Of a stretch of DNA of 64,000 nt, positions 52,944 to 62,295 are shown one piece after another. The first letter of the stretch is position 1, and each line of letters starts with the position of its first letter. The stretch spans positions 124,001-188,000 of the forward strand of contig CAYXTP010000001.1 of the NCBI GenBank assembly GCA_964467985.1. The letters run 5' to 3'. The position numbers and the translations under genes are program-made. Origin of the DNA: GCA-2720975 sp964467985 (GTDB lineage Bacteria; Planctomycetota; UBA1135; GCA-002686595). The notes under the pieces are model-generated. The model made no database searches. It worked only from the letters and a program-made list of their open reading frames with translations, and had not been told where the DNA came from.

Positions 52944-53693
52944 CTAGGCGTCCTGTGAGCTCTCGAAACTCTTGCCCAGGTAGACCTCGCGCACCCGTTC
53001 ATCCTGCACGAGTTCTTGGGCGGACCCTTCGCGCAGGATCTGACCCTGGTGGATGATGTAGGCGCGATCCGTGCTGGCCAAAGTCTCGCGCACGCTGTGA
53101 TCGGTGATCAGCACACCAATGCCCTGGGACTTGAGTTGCTGAATAAGCCGCTGGATTTCCTCGACGTTGATGGGGTCCACCCCGGCGAAGGGCTCATCCA
53201 GAAGCAGGATTGAGGGGCGTGTGGCAAGGGAGCGGGCCAATTCCAAGCGTCGTCTCTCTCCACCGGAGAGCGTATCAGCTCGGTTGTTCTCCAAGTGCGT
53301 GAGCTCTAGTTCGTTGAGCAGTCGATCAGCCTCTTGTATGCGCTTGGAGCGCTTGTGGGGCATGGCCTCTAGCACAGCCAATAGATTGTCGCGTACGGAC
53401 ATTTGTCTGAAGACGCTGGTCTCCTGCGGCAGGTATCCCATCCCCAAACGCGCGCGCTTGTACATCGGCATGGATGTGCAGTCATTGCCAAGCAAGGTGA
53501 CGCTGCCCGCGTCGGCGGAGACGATACCCACGGCCATTCGAAAACTCGTAGTCTTGCCTGCACCATTGGGACCTAGCAAACCGACGATTTCTCCGGGCCC
53601 CACGGAAAACGAGACCCCGTCGACCACTCGCCGCCGTTTGTAGGACTTCACCAGTCCTTCGACACGCAGGAGGGTTTGGCCTGAATTGGTCAC
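52944..53693 (-). CDS. lptB: LPS export ABC transporter ATP-binding protein LptB
   Basis: This 249-residue ABC ATPase has Walker A GPNGAGKTT, the Q-loop in MGYLPQETSVFRQ, signature LSGGERRRLELAR, Walker B ILLLDEPFAGVDP and the switch His in LITDHSVRETL. The PQE.SVFR..sV.dNl.a.le pattern is specific to LptB. It drives transport of lipopolysaccharide to the outer membrane with LptFG, indicating a diderm envelope. It follows lepB by 13 nt. Other lpt genes are not in the window. Confidence 0.93.
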   Translation of the reverse strand: MTNSGQTLLRVEGLVKSYKRRRVVDGVSFSVGPGEIVGLLGPNGAGKTTSFRMAVGIVSADAGSVTLLGNDCTSMPMYKRARLGMGYLPQETSVFRQMSVRDNLLAVLEAMPHKRSKRIQEADRLLNELELTHLENNRADTLSGGERRRLELARSLATRPSILLLDEPFAGVDPINVEEIQRLIQQLKSQGIGVLITDHSVRETLASTDRAYIIHQGQILREGSAQELVQDERVREVYLGKSFESSQDA

Positions 53694-53706
53694 AGTCGGG
53701 GATGGG

Positions 53707-55122
53707 TCAGCGAACCCACTTGAGTCGGTAAACGTCCAAGGATGGAGCTAGAGGCCAAACGACCAGGACCGCCCGGCCGCGTAGGAGAGAGCGAGGCACT
53801 AGTGGGTGGTCCTCAACTCCCATGGCCTGGGCTTCGTCGCGAGCGAACACCCGGCGCTCACCAAATTCGTCATGGAGGTACACCGTGGCCTTGCCATCGC
53901 TGTTGGGGACGATGAGCGGGTTCTCAGTCGGCCGATTATTGCCCCTCACAATTTCCCCCTCGCCATCCGCGGTGGGAAGTTCATATCGCGTCAGGCTCCA
54001 GTCCCGTCCATCAGAGGAATCTTGCGTGTTGTCTCCGAGCATCAGGTAGTGATCCTCGGGGATATCCCAATGCGTCATGCGTTGGCTCACGCTCGTGTAA
54101 TAAATGTCTCGTGCGATCCCGAGTTCCGTGAACTCGGCACCACCCCCCGTCGTCGCGAGAGTCACCGTGCAGGCGGACTCTCGAGCGCTAGGGACCTCCA
54201 TCGTCAGTAGCACCTTGCCGTTCACTTCGAGTTCGAGCAGGTCATCGACGTTCTGTGCCATGAACTCGACCGGCTCACCCGGAGGAAGTTGCCAAGCCTC
54301 CAGGGCGTGTGTCTCCAGCCCCGCCGAACGGTTGGAAGCATCTCGGAATCGAATCGAAGTCTTGGCCGCCGCGTCTGACCCAGGGCCTGGCAGGGCGAGT
54401 CTGTATGTGGCGGAGCCCTCCCTTAGTTCGACGAAGAACTCCTTGCAGTCTGCCGACGCTGCGATCATCCCACTGACGCGCACATCCCCAACGTTGTTGA
54501 GTCCGGAGCGCTTGCCTGTCGCGTTCTGCAGAGCGCCTAGCTTGCCCGGGTACCCATCGGAGTAGTGGTCACGAATGGAAGTCGAGGTGCGCGGGAAGGT
54601 GGCCCGGCCTGGACCCTCGGCGCTGATGGACTGGCCAACAGATCGCCAGTCGGCTCCGTCCAAACGCCACTCACCAGCCACGTCCAGCGACTTGAGCTGT
54701 TCGTCCATGACGGAACGAGGGCGCCGTACGATCTCGAATGCAGTGCTTCCCGCGGGGGTACCAAGGGGTGCCTTGTAGAGGTCGCCCCGTCGGATCTCAA
54801 AGGACTCAGGTCCAACGCCGACGACGCGTTTGATGAAGTTCTTGGATTGATCGAGCGGGTAGCGGAACACGACCACTTCGAAGCGCTCCGGATCGCGGTA
54901 GTGAAAGGAAAACTTGTCCACCAGGACGCGATCGAAGACGCCCCCTCCCTTGCCGTCGTCCCACCCCATCAGGGTTGGCTGCATGGAGCCCGTCGGGATC
55001 TTGTAGGCCTCAAGGATGAAGTACTTGAACAGGACAATAATGATAATCGAGACCGTGATGGCCTCGATGTTGTCCCGCCAGGGATGCGTCCGCTCGGTCT
55101 TGGCTTCAGTCTTCTGAGTCAC
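53707..55122 (-). CDS. lepB: Signal peptidase I with a large internal insertion
   Basis: This 471-residue protein has one N-terminal membrane helix (AITVSIIIIVLFKYFIL), the catalytic Ser46 in YKIPTGSMQPTL, the general-base Lys98 in NFIKRVVGVGPE, and the box YLMLGDNTQDSSDGRDW (359-375). Between the last two lies about 230 residues (roughly 120-350) absent from ordinary LepB. It has a LamG-like all-beta character: EWRLDGADW, VRVSGMIAASADCKEFFVEL, LLELEVNGKVLLTMEV. The enzyme removes signal peptides on the outer face of the membrane. Start is GTG 55122; TTAGGAT lies about 24 nt upstream of it. The gene sits between lepA and lptB. Confidence 0.9.
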   Translation of the reverse strand: MTQKTEAKTERTHPWRDNIEAITVSIIIIVLFKYFILEAYKIPTGSMQPTLMGWDDGKGGGVFDRVLVDKFSFHYRDPERFEVVVFRYPLDQSKNFIKRVVGVGPESFEIRRGDLYKAPLGTPAGSTAFEIVRRPRSVMDEQLKSLDVAGEWRLDGADWRSVGQSISAEGPGRATFPRTSTSIRDHYSDGYPGKLGALQNATGKRSGLNNVGDVRVSGMIAASADCKEFFVELREGSATYRLALPGPGSDAAAKTSIRFRDASNRSAGLETHALEAWQLPPGEPVEFMAQNVDDLLELEVNGKVLLTMEVPSARESACTVTLATTGGGAEFTELGIARDIYYTSVSQRMTHWDIPEDHYLMLGDNTQDSSDGRDWSLTRYELPTADGEGEIVRGNNRPTENPLIVPNSDGKATVYLHDEFGERRVFARDEAQAMGVEDHPLVPRSLLRGRAVLVVWPLAPSLDVYRLKWVR

Positions 55123-55163
55123 GGTAGATGATCTGGGCTGGGCGGTATCCTAACGGCTTCGAC

Positions 55164-56963
55164 TTACTTGTCCTCACCACCGAGGACGGAAAGGAATGCC
55201 TTCTGAGGGATATCTACGGCGCCCACCTGACGCATGCGCCGCTTACCTGCCTTTTGTTTCTCGAGCAACTTGCGCTTGCGGGAGATATCTCCGCCGTAGC
55301 ACTTGGCGGTCACGTCCTTGCGCAGGGCGGCGATGCTCTCCCTGGCCAAGATCTTGGAACCCACGGCCGCTTGTAAACGCACCTCAAACATGTGTCGCGG
55401 GATTTCCTTGCGTAGTTTCTTGAGCACCGCTCGGCCGCGGGCATCAGCACGCGATGCGTGCACGATCGAGGATAGTGCATCGACTTCCTTGCTGGCGACC
55501 AAGATGTTGAGCTTGACCAAGTTGTCGACGCGGTAACCCGTGACGTCGTAGTTCAAGGTGCCGTAGCCCCGAGTGGCCGACTTCAACTTGTCGTAGAAGT
55601 CGTACATGATCTCGGCCAGCGGGATGTCGAAGACCAACTGAACACGCGTGGGGGAAAGGTGCTCTTGTCGCACGAAGGCCCCGCGATGATCGGTCGAAAT
55701 TTTTAGGACGGGCCCGATGTAGTCCGTGGGCAGCAGCATGCTGACGCGGGCGATTGGCTCACGCAGCTCTTCGTACAGGTCCGGCGAAGGCAGGGCACCC
55801 GGTGAGTGAATCAACTCGGTTTCCCCGTCGGAGGTCATGATCTCGTAGGTCACTGAAGGGGCTGTCTGGATGAGATCGAGATCGTACTCGCGCTCCAATC
55901 GCTGCTCGATGATCTCCATGTGCAGCAGACCAAGGAAACCACAGCGATAACCAAACCCGAGCGCGTCAGAGGAGACGGCATCAAATGTCAGCGAGGAATC
56001 GGAAAGACACAGTGCCTCCAGCGCGTCACGCATCACTTCGTAGTCCCCAGGATTCGTGGGGTAGAAGTCTGCGAAGACCATGTGCTGAGGTTCGCGGTAG
56101 CCCGGCAGGGCCTCTGCGGCGGGACTCTTGTGAAGGGTGACCGTGTCTCCAACGCGCACGTCACCGAGCGCCTTGATGTTGGAGATGAAGTAGCCCACCT
56201 CACCAACGTGCAAGCTGTCGCAGGGAATCATCTGCGGAGAGAAGTGTCCGATCTCGAGCGTCTCATAGACCTTCCCGATACTCATCATGCGCACGCGGTC
56301 ACCCTTCTTGAGGCAGCCGTCCACAATGCGCAGGTGCACGATGACACCCCGGTACTCGTCGTAGACGGCGTCAAACACCAGTGCTCTCAGGGGTGCATCC
56401 TCGTCTCCGGTGGGAGCCGGGACTTGGTCGACGATGCGATCGAGGACCTGGTCCACATTGTCTCCTGTCTTGGCGGAGATTCGCACGGCGTCGGTGGCCT
56501 CGATGGCCAGGCTGTTCTCGATTTCCTCACTGATCTCATCCGGGCGTGCGTGGGCGAGGTCCGTCTTGTTGAGGACGGGAATCACCTCAAGTTCGGCCTC
56601 GATTGCGAGGAACGCGTTGGCGACGGTCTGGGCCTCGACTCCCTGGGCCGCATCCACTAGCAGGATGGCGCCTTCGCAAGCCTGCATGGACTTCTCCACC
56701 TCGTAGTTGAAGTCCACGTGGCCGGGCGTGTCGATCAAATTGAGTTGGTAGACCTGCCCGTCTTTCGTGTGGTTGATTGTGACGGAGCGGGCCTTGATCG
56801 TGATACCACGCTCGCGCTCCAGCTCCATGTCGTCGAGGAGGCGATCCTTCATGGCCCGCTTCTCGACGGTATTGGTCACTTCCAACATGCGATCTGCAAG
56901 CGTCGACTTGCCATGGTCGATGTGGGCGATGATCGAGAAGTTGCGTATGTACTTGGAATCCAC
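55164..56963 (-). CDS. lepA: Elongation factor 4 (LepA)
   Basis: This 599-residue GTPase has G1 AHIDHGKSTLADRMLE, G2/G3 RGITIKARSVTI and DTPGHVDFNYEV, G4 VLNKTDLAHARP, and the LepA-specific C-terminal region (YGTLNYDVTGYRVDNLVKLN, KCYGGDISRKRKLLEKQK, GKRRMRQVG). EF4 back-translocates or rescues stalled ribosomes. Length and motif order are standard. It sits 12 nt after rdgB and 41 nt before lepB; the lepA-lepB neighbourhood is seen in many bacteria. Confidence 0.97.
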   Translation of the reverse strand: MDSKYIRNFSIIAHIDHGKSTLADRMLEVTNTVEKRAMKDRLLDDMELERERGITIKARSVTINHTKDGQVYQLNLIDTPGHVDFNYEVEKSMQACEGAILLVDAAQGVEAQTVANAFLAIEAELEVIPVLNKTDLAHARPDEISEEIENSLAIEATDAVRISAKTGDNVDQVLDRIVDQVPAPTGDEDAPLRALVFDAVYDEYRGVIVHLRIVDGCLKKGDRVRMMSIGKVYETLEIGHFSPQMIPCDSLHVGEVGYFISNIKALGDVRVGDTVTLHKSPAAEALPGYREPQHMVFADFYPTNPGDYEVMRDALEALCLSDSSLTFDAVSSDALGFGYRCGFLGLLHMEIIEQRLEREYDLDLIQTAPSVTYEIMTSDGETELIHSPGALPSPDLYEELREPIARVSMLLPTDYIGPVLKISTDHRGAFVRQEHLSPTRVQLVFDIPLAEIMYDFYDKLKSATRGYGTLNYDVTGYRVDNLVKLNILVASKEVDALSSIVHASRADARGRAVLKKLRKEIPRHMFEVRLQAAVGSKILARESIAALRKDVTAKCYGGDISRKRKLLEKQKAGKRRMRQVGAVDIPQKAFLSVLGGEDK

Positions 56964-56975
56964 GGCGCGGATGGG

Positions 56976-57602
56976 TCAGGAGACTCCTAGGGAGGCGAGG
57001 TGTGCGATCATCTGGCGTAGGGCCCGGCCTCGGTGGCTGACTGCACTTTTGGCCGCCGGGTCGAGCTCGGCGAACCCCTGTCCGGTCTGATCGTGCCCTT
57101 CTTCAGTGAAGAGAAACAGCGGATCGTAGCCAAAGTCGCCTGTTCCACGCGCTGCTTCGAGGATTTGTCCCGATGCGATTCCTTCGAACTCGGCCGTCAC
57201 TTCGCCCGTTGGGTTGGCCAGCGCTAGGGCGCACACGAATCGGGCCGCTCGTCGTTCGCTCGTCAATCCGTCGAGCAGCGCTAGGAGTTTGTCGTTGTTG
57301 GCTTCATCATTTCCATGCTCGCCAGCGAAGCGAGCCGAGAGCACACCCGGCGCTCCGTCCAGCGCCTCAACCTCCAGGCCCGAATCGTCAGCTAGGCACC
57401 AGCGTCCGGTTGCCAGAGCCGTCTCGCGGGCCTTCTTGGCCGCGTTGCCAGCGAAGGTCGGCTTGTCTTCAGTCACGTCCGGCAGCGGCCCGACCTCCTC
57501 AGCCGTTAGCACCTTCATCGATAGGGGGGCGAACAATCCGCGAATCTCGCGGATCTTCTTCGCATTGCCTGATGCGATCAGAACTTCCTGCGGTCCAAGC
57601 AC
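56976..57602 (-). CDS. rdgB: XTP/dITP pyrophosphatase (RdgB/HAM1 family)
   Basis: This 208-residue protein has VLIASGNAKKIREIRGLF, FAGNAAKKARETA, CLADDSGLEVEALDGAPGVL, SARFAGEHGNDEANNDKLL and the C-terminal FGYDPLF with AVSHRGRALRQM. All are HAM1 family landmarks. It hydrolyses non-canonical purine triphosphates (XTP, dITP, ITP), protecting DNA. Start is GTG 57602, only 3 nt after the rph stop. rph-rdgB pairing is common in bacteria. Confidence 0.95.
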   Translation of the reverse strand: MLGPQEVLIASGNAKKIREIRGLFAPLSMKVLTAEEVGPLPDVTEDKPTFAGNAAKKARETALATGRWCLADDSGLEVEALDGAPGVLSARFAGEHGNDEANNDKLLALLDGLTSERRAARFVCALALANPTGEVTAEFEGIASGQILEAARGTGDFGYDPLFLFTEEGHDQTGQGFAELDPAAKSAVSHRGRALRQMIAHLASLGVS

Positions 57603-57605
57603 CCG

Positions 57606-58322
57606 CTACCCCTCGAGGGCCGTCTTCTGCCGGGCGAAGATGTGGGTGATGCCTCCCGCGCCCAGCTCGAGCATGGTGTCTAGCTGTTCGCGGTCAAAGG
57701 GCGCGCCCTCAGCAGAGCCTTGCACTTCGACAAACGCCCCCGCGCTCGTCATGACGATATTCATGTCAGTTTCCGCAGCGCTGTCCTCGGGGTAGTCGAG
57801 GTCGCACACGGGTGTGCCTTCCACGACACCGACGGATACAGCACCCAGCTGCGCGGTTAAGGGCCACCCACGGAGCACTCGTTTCTCGTCCATCCAGGTC
57901 ATGGCGTCGTGCAAGGCCACGTACGACCCGCTGATGGCCGCGGTTCGAGTGCCGCCGTCAGCTTGCAGGACATCACAGTCCACCCAGATCGTGCGCTCGG
58001 TCATCTGCGAAAGGTCGACGACCGCTCGCAAACTGCGGCCGATCAGCCGTTGGATCTCCACCGAGCGCCCGTCCACTCGACCATTGCGGTCACGGCTCTT
58101 ACGTGAGTTCGTGGAGGAGGGCAGCATCGAATACTCTGCTGTCAGCCAACCACGACCCTTGCCCTTGAGGAAATGTGGGACGCCGTCGGTGACCGTGGCC
58201 GTACACAGCACTCGAGTGTTGCCGAAGCAGGCGAGCACGGAGCCCTGTGAGTGGTCGGTAAAGCCTCGCTGGAAAGAGATCTCTCGAGTCTCTTGAGGAG
58301 TTCGCCCGTCGTGTCGTTCCAT
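57606..58322 (-). CDS. rph: Ribonuclease PH
   Basis: This 238-residue protein reads MERHDGRTPQETREISFQRG, with QGSVLACFGNTRVLCTATV, GWLTAEYSMLPSSTNSR, RNGRVDGRSVEIQRLIGRSL, DCDVLQADGGTRTAAISGSY and DYPEDSAAETDMNIVMT. This is the full RNase PH pattern, including the phosphate-binding Arg region. It trims tRNA 3' ends by phosphorolysis. It is 3 nt upstream of rdgB and 100 nt downstream of birA. Confidence 0.96.
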   Translation of the reverse strand: MERHDGRTPQETREISFQRGFTDHSQGSVLACFGNTRVLCTATVTDGVPHFLKGKGRGWLTAEYSMLPSSTNSRKSRDRNGRVDGRSVEIQRLIGRSLRAVVDLSQMTERTIWVDCDVLQADGGTRTAAISGSYVALHDAMTWMDEKRVLRGWPLTAQLGAVSVGVVEGTPVCDLDYPEDSAAETDMNIVMTSAGAFVEVQGSAEGAPFDREQLDTMLELGAGGITHIFARQKTALEG

Positions 58323-58422
58323 GGTCGATTGCCGCTAGGAGCCTAAAAAACAGCCCTTTCCTGAGTTCGGGCCGGACCATCTTAGTGGTGCGGAGGCTCG
58401 CTGACCACTGGCGCAGGCCACA

Positions 58423-59175
58423 TCAAGCCAGCCCTTTCAACTCCTTGAGGAACTCCAGAGGGATCCAAGCCAAGCCTGCCTCCGTCTCGATCGCAATCCC
58501 CCGTGCGAGATCAAGCTCCGCGATCTTGCCCCGGGCGCTCGCCGAACTCGTGCTGGCCACGACGGGACCCGTTCCTAGCTGCAGAGCCTCGAGGTAATGC
58601 AGGCACAGTTCAGTTGCCCCCAAACCGGCTGCTTGGGTGAACCGAGCGTGCAAACGGGAGAGCAGTGGGGCCTCGAGGTCGCGGGCCTCGACGTCCAGGC
58701 CAAGCTGCCCAAGACTGGTCACTTCACGTTCGTCGTGCAGGGCCTTGGGCAGGCTTGCGCCCGTGACATTGATGCCCAGGCCCACCACGTAGGCGGGCGA
58801 CGTTGGATCGAAACCGCGAGTTTCCACCAGGATCCCAGCCAGCTTGGCCTCCGCGACCATCAGATCGTTCGGCCAACGCAGTCGCGCTCCTTCCAGCCCC
58901 AGTACGTTTACGGTGTCGAGCAAGGCAAGGCCGGCCGCTACGGACGGAGCTGCAGGATGCAGCGGCTCAGTTGGCTTGTGGATCCAACTCAGGTAGAGAC
59001 CCTGCCCTTCTGGACTGTGCCAGGAACGTCCCAACCGTCCGCGGCCGGTCGTCTGCTCCTCGGCCACATGCCAATCCCCATCTATCGCTCGGCCGGCAGC
59101 CAATGCGATCAGTGCCCGCTCGTTGGTCGAGTCCGTGACACCGTGATCGAAGCGTCTGCCCAAGGACGTGCTCAA
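58423..59175 (-). CDS. birA: Biotin--[acetyl-CoA-carboxylase] ligase (BirA catalytic form)
   Basis: This 250-residue protein has the biotin-site pair DSTNERALIAL and TTGRGRLGRSWHSPEGQGLY, then LRWPNDLMVAEAKLAGILVE with VVGLGINV. It activates biotin with ATP and attaches it to the carboxylase carrier. The N-terminal DNA-binding domain of E. coli BirA is absent, so it should not be a repressor. A short C-terminal SH3-like part (ARGKIAELDLARGIAIETEA) is present. Its start overlaps the FHA-protease stop by 4 nt, so the two are coupled. Confidence 0.93.
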   Translation of the reverse strand: MSTSLGRRFDHGVTDSTNERALIALAAGRAIDGDWHVAEEQTTGRGRLGRSWHSPEGQGLYLSWIHKPTEPLHPAAPSVAAGLALLDTVNVLGLEGARLRWPNDLMVAEAKLAGILVETRGFDPTSPAYVVGLGINVTGASLPKALHDEREVTSLGQLGLDVEARDLEAPLLSRLHARFTQAAGLGATELCLHYLEALQLGTGPVVASTSSASARGKIAELDLARGIAIETEAGLAWIPLEFLKELKGLA

Positions 59176-60851
59176 CTGTCGTCGCCAGTTGGGACCGCAA
59201 TGTCGGGAGTCGTCTCTTGCAAGTCCTCGGGGGGAGGCCAGATACTCGCCGCGTCGGCAATCGGAATTCCATAACCGATCGTGTAGATGGCGGTCCGTTC
59301 CGGAGTGGCTTGCAAGCTTGAGACAACTCCGATCACATTGCCCAGGGGATCCGTAATAGGACCGCCACTGTTTCCCGGGTGGACCCCAGCGTCAACTTGC
59401 AAACTACCGTCCACAATGCGCGAGAGAATGCCACGAAACGTAGAAGCAATCACGGTACGCCCTTCCTGCAAGGCAAAGTTGCCCAAGGGGAAACCCAACA
59501 AGTAGATATCTCCACCTGCTTGGGGAGCGGGGCTGCCGAGAGTGAACTCTTTGAGGTGCGGCATGCCCTCGAAGGGCTGGATGTGGACCAGGGCCAGGTC
59601 GATGCCATCTTCGGCGACCTGAACCAGCCGAGCGCTGTATCGCTCCTGCGTTCCCGAAAAAACCGCGTGGATGGTGGTCTGTGTCGTGATGGGCAGGTCG
59701 CCGGCGAGGCCCAGAAGGCTGCCTTTCCCGGGGGAAACAACATGGGCGTTGGTCAGAATCCAGCCCCCCTCAGAAACACAGAAGCCCGAACCGCTTGATC
59801 CCATGACCCAAGGGCGGCCCCGACCCTCAAAATTCGGTTCACCTTGCCGAGATAGGTAGAGCTGCTCGGAGGTCTCCGAACTGACCAGGGCCATCTCCAC
59901 TTCTAGTAGCACCACCGTCTTGCGAACGTGGCTCACGCCTGCCAGCCGAGCCTGTTCAAGGTTGACGGGATTGAGAGCGGTCAACTGGGCGCGCGCTTCG
60001 CGCAGTTCTGCTTGCGTCTCTTCGATCCGCACCGAGAGGCGCTCAATCTCACCTTCTTGCTCATCGTCGCCCTCCAGCATGCCCAGTCGTTCGGCGAGCG
60101 TGAGTGCAGCACTTTCGCGTTCATCCACGCGCAGCTGCAAGGCTCGGGTCAGCTCTTCTCGTTCCCGCTCCCGCTGCATCTGCTCCCGCTCGCGCGAGGT
60201 ACCGAGTTCCTGCAGTTGCGCGATGACCCCGCGAGCGACTCGCAGTTCGTCGGCCATCTTGTCCGCGCGCTGCCTGCCCTCTGCGCTAGCTGCTTCGAGT
60301 GAGGCCGACATTTCGTCGCTGCTTACGCGCAGCGCGTTGCGGGCCCACCAGCCGAGCAGGCCCACCAGTACCGAACTCAGCACCGCGATCCTGATGAAAG
60401 TCCGCCGTGCGCGGCGCTTGACCATGCGTTCCACTTGTCCCTTTGACACAGACCCAATCGCGGCCTGGACGGACTTGGGGTCGACGAAGAGGGTCTGGGA
60501 CAGGGGCTCACTAGAAACCACGGCAAAGCGCGGCCCAATGCTCCCCAGTTGAATCTGAGCACCCAGGCTCAAGGGGCTTCGGTCCACGGGCTCGCCATTC
60601 AGGTAGGTCCCGTTGCGCGACCCCAAGTCCTCAAGCCAAAGTTCACCATTGACGAATTCGATCAATGTGTGATGGCTCGACACTGAGGGGTAAACCTCCC
60701 CGTCCAAGACCACATCGTTTTCTGCAGAGCGGCCGATGGTCAGGCGCTCCCGAGTGGGCACGATGACCCCTTCCCAGCCGGTCACGCCTAATGGCTTGAT
60801 GCGCCAGCGTCGGCTGAGCGGAACCTGCGTGGGATCGGAAGTAGGCGGCAT
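59172..60851 (-). CDS. FHA domain - transmembrane - coiled-coil - trypsin-like serine protease
   Basis: This 559-residue protein has an N-terminal cytoplasmic FHA domain (residues 20-112: LTIGRSAENDVVLD, SSHHTLIEF, LEDLGSRNGTYLNG), one membrane helix (152-170), a charged coiled coil (about 175-300) and an extracytoplasmic HtrA-like protease with a complete triad: TNAHVV (His370), GIDLALVHI (Asp418) and HPGNSGGPI (Ser495). FHA domains bind phosphothreonine, so the architecture could link Ser/Thr-kinase signalling inside to proteolysis outside. No PDZ domain follows the protease. It is the first gene of a run into birA, with a 4-nt overlap. Confidence 0.9.
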   Translation of the reverse strand: MPPTSDPTQVPLSRRWRIKPLGVTGWEGVIVPTRERLTIGRSAENDVVLDGEVYPSVSSHHTLIEFVNGELWLEDLGSRNGTYLNGEPVDRSPLSLGAQIQLGSIGPRFAVVSSEPLSQTLFVDPKSVQAAIGSVSKGQVERMVKRRARRTFIRIAVLSSVLVGLLGWWARNALRVSSDEMSASLEAASAEGRQRADKMADELRVARGVIAQLQELGTSREREQMQREREREELTRALQLRVDERESAALTLAERLGMLEGDDEQEGEIERLSVRIEETQAELREARAQLTALNPVNLEQARLAGVSHVRKTVVLLEVEMALVSSETSEQLYLSRQGEPNFEGRGRPWVMGSSGSGFCVSEGGWILTNAHVVSPGKGSLLGLAGDLPITTQTTIHAVFSGTQERYSARLVQVAEDGIDLALVHIQPFEGMPHLKEFTLGSPAPQAGGDIYLLGFPLGNFALQEGRTVIASTFRGILSRIVDGSLQVDAGVHPGNSGGPITDPLGNVIGVVSSLQATPERTAIYTIGYGIPIADAASIWPPPEDLQETTPDIAVPTGDDS

Positions 60852-61085
60852 GGGCTGATTCTAGCCCTCGGTCGCCTGCCTTGTCGCAACGCCATGACGA
60901 TCCAATTTTCGTGAGCAATCCCGTGGTTACGGGATTCCCATGGAATGCCCGGCTTGTCCGCTGAACCTGGCTTCGTTGCGGATGGGTTGAGTTTGCCGTG
61001 ATAACAACAGCGGTCGCTACACTCGCCAGCACCTGCCCCGCGCCGTCACTCGCGCCGGCGCCCCCCCCCTGCCAATAGCCTTCCT

Positions 61086-62228
61086 TTGGATCCCCTCCGT
61101 TCAAAGCAACTATCTGACGATCTGCATCTGCTCTTGGACACGCTGCTCGCCGCGGGTCAAGACAAGCCCGATGTGCGCGCGGCCTTGGATCATTTAGGCC
61201 AGGCGCTGGTCCACAATCGAAACGGCACGGTCGAGCAATTGGCTCAACGGACGCTCACCCCACAGAACAGTCGCCGGGACTTGCAACGGGAGTCGCACTC
61301 CGCTGAGCGCACAGGAACTGGCGTTGAGTTGAAATTAGTTGTGGAGCGCGCACGCTGGAAGGCTGAGGCCTGCCGCTTCGCTCTCCGACGGCGATCCCAG
61401 ATCAAGGCTAGCGGCGATGCGGAGTCCCTACAGACCGAAGAACGCGACTTGCGTAGCCGGCGCGAGGAACTGGAAGACTGCTACGCGTGGATGCTCGACT
61501 CTCCCCGGCCCTTGCCGGAAGATCGGCGGGTAGAGGAAGTGGCTCTGTGCTACGACGTCGTCGCACGTGCTTCGGAACTGTGCTCTGAGCTGGAAGCTGA
61601 AGGGGCACTCGCTCCGGTCCCCGCGCCAGACCTCCTGTTCCTCTTGGCCGAGTCGCAGTCCTCACTGCTGACCGCCCTAGCCCACTGTGACCTGCGCGGC
61701 GACAGTGACCAGCGAGACTTGTTCCTATGGCTGAAAGACCAGACAACTCGTCACCGCGTCTACGTCGATCGTCACATGCGCTTGGATGATCCTGCCGATA
61801 GCAGTAAGGCGGGAGAGCTCATGGACAGGCTAGAGAAGACGGCGAGTCGAATTCGTGAGAAGGGGCGGGGAACCAACGGCTCATCGGAGACGGCCCTGCT
61901 AAGCGGCCAGCGCATGCTAGTCCTGGCACCTCCCGGTCCTGAACCGGATGGACTCGCTTCTGAGTTGGGCCTGGCGGCTCTGCGCTGGATAGAGCTTGAA
62001 GTGGGACAAGACACGAGTGCGCTCTTGGAGCGCGAGTTGGGGGAGCATGAACACGCGCTTGTCGTTCTCGCCACCCGATTGCCCGAGGAGGAGTACGCGC
62101 AGTTCAAGAGTCTATGTGCCGTGGGCGGGATGCTCTTCGTCAGGCTCCTGCTGGACGGCAAGGCGTTCTCTGGGGAAGAATTGCAGCGCGAGTGTGAACG
62201 GCAAGTCGGGCAGCGGCTGCGGAGCTAG
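61086..62228 (+). CDS. Unknown protein with helical N-terminal and alpha/beta C-terminal parts
   Basis: This 380-residue protein is soluble and has no signal. Residues 1-260 are highly charged and mostly helical (RRSQIKASGDAESLQTEERD, LRSRREELEDCYAWML), probably a helical bundle. The last 110 residues alternate strand and helix (RMLVLAPPG, LGLAALRWIELEVG, HALVVLATRLPEEEYAQFKS, GGMLFVRLLL). This faintly resembles DUF2325-type domains, but I do not claim membership. The only start before conserved-looking sequence is TTG 61086, without a Shine-Dalgarno. It is divergent from the FHA-protease operon and 67 bp ahead of thrC. Confidence 0.6.
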   Translation: MDPLRSKQLSDDLHLLLDTLLAAGQDKPDVRAALDHLGQALVHNRNGTVEQLAQRTLTPQNSRRDLQRESHSAERTGTGVELKLVVERARWKAEACRFALRRRSQIKASGDAESLQTEERDLRSRREELEDCYAWMLDSPRPLPEDRRVEEVALCYDVVARASELCSELEAEGALAPVPAPDLLFLLAESQSSLLTALAHCDLRGDSDQRDLFLWLKDQTTRHRVYVDRHMRLDDPADSSKAGELMDRLEKTASRIREKGRGTNGSSETALLSGQRMLVLAPPGPEPDGLASELGLAALRWIELEVGQDTSALLERELGEHEHALVVLATRLPEEEYAQFKSLCAVGGMLFVRLLLDGKAFSGEELQRECERQVGQRLRS

Positions 62229-62295
62229 GACACAGCGCCAGGACCCGTGGCCGGTGCAGTAGGCTTGCACCAGACCTCGACCGCCTTCCTCACCC

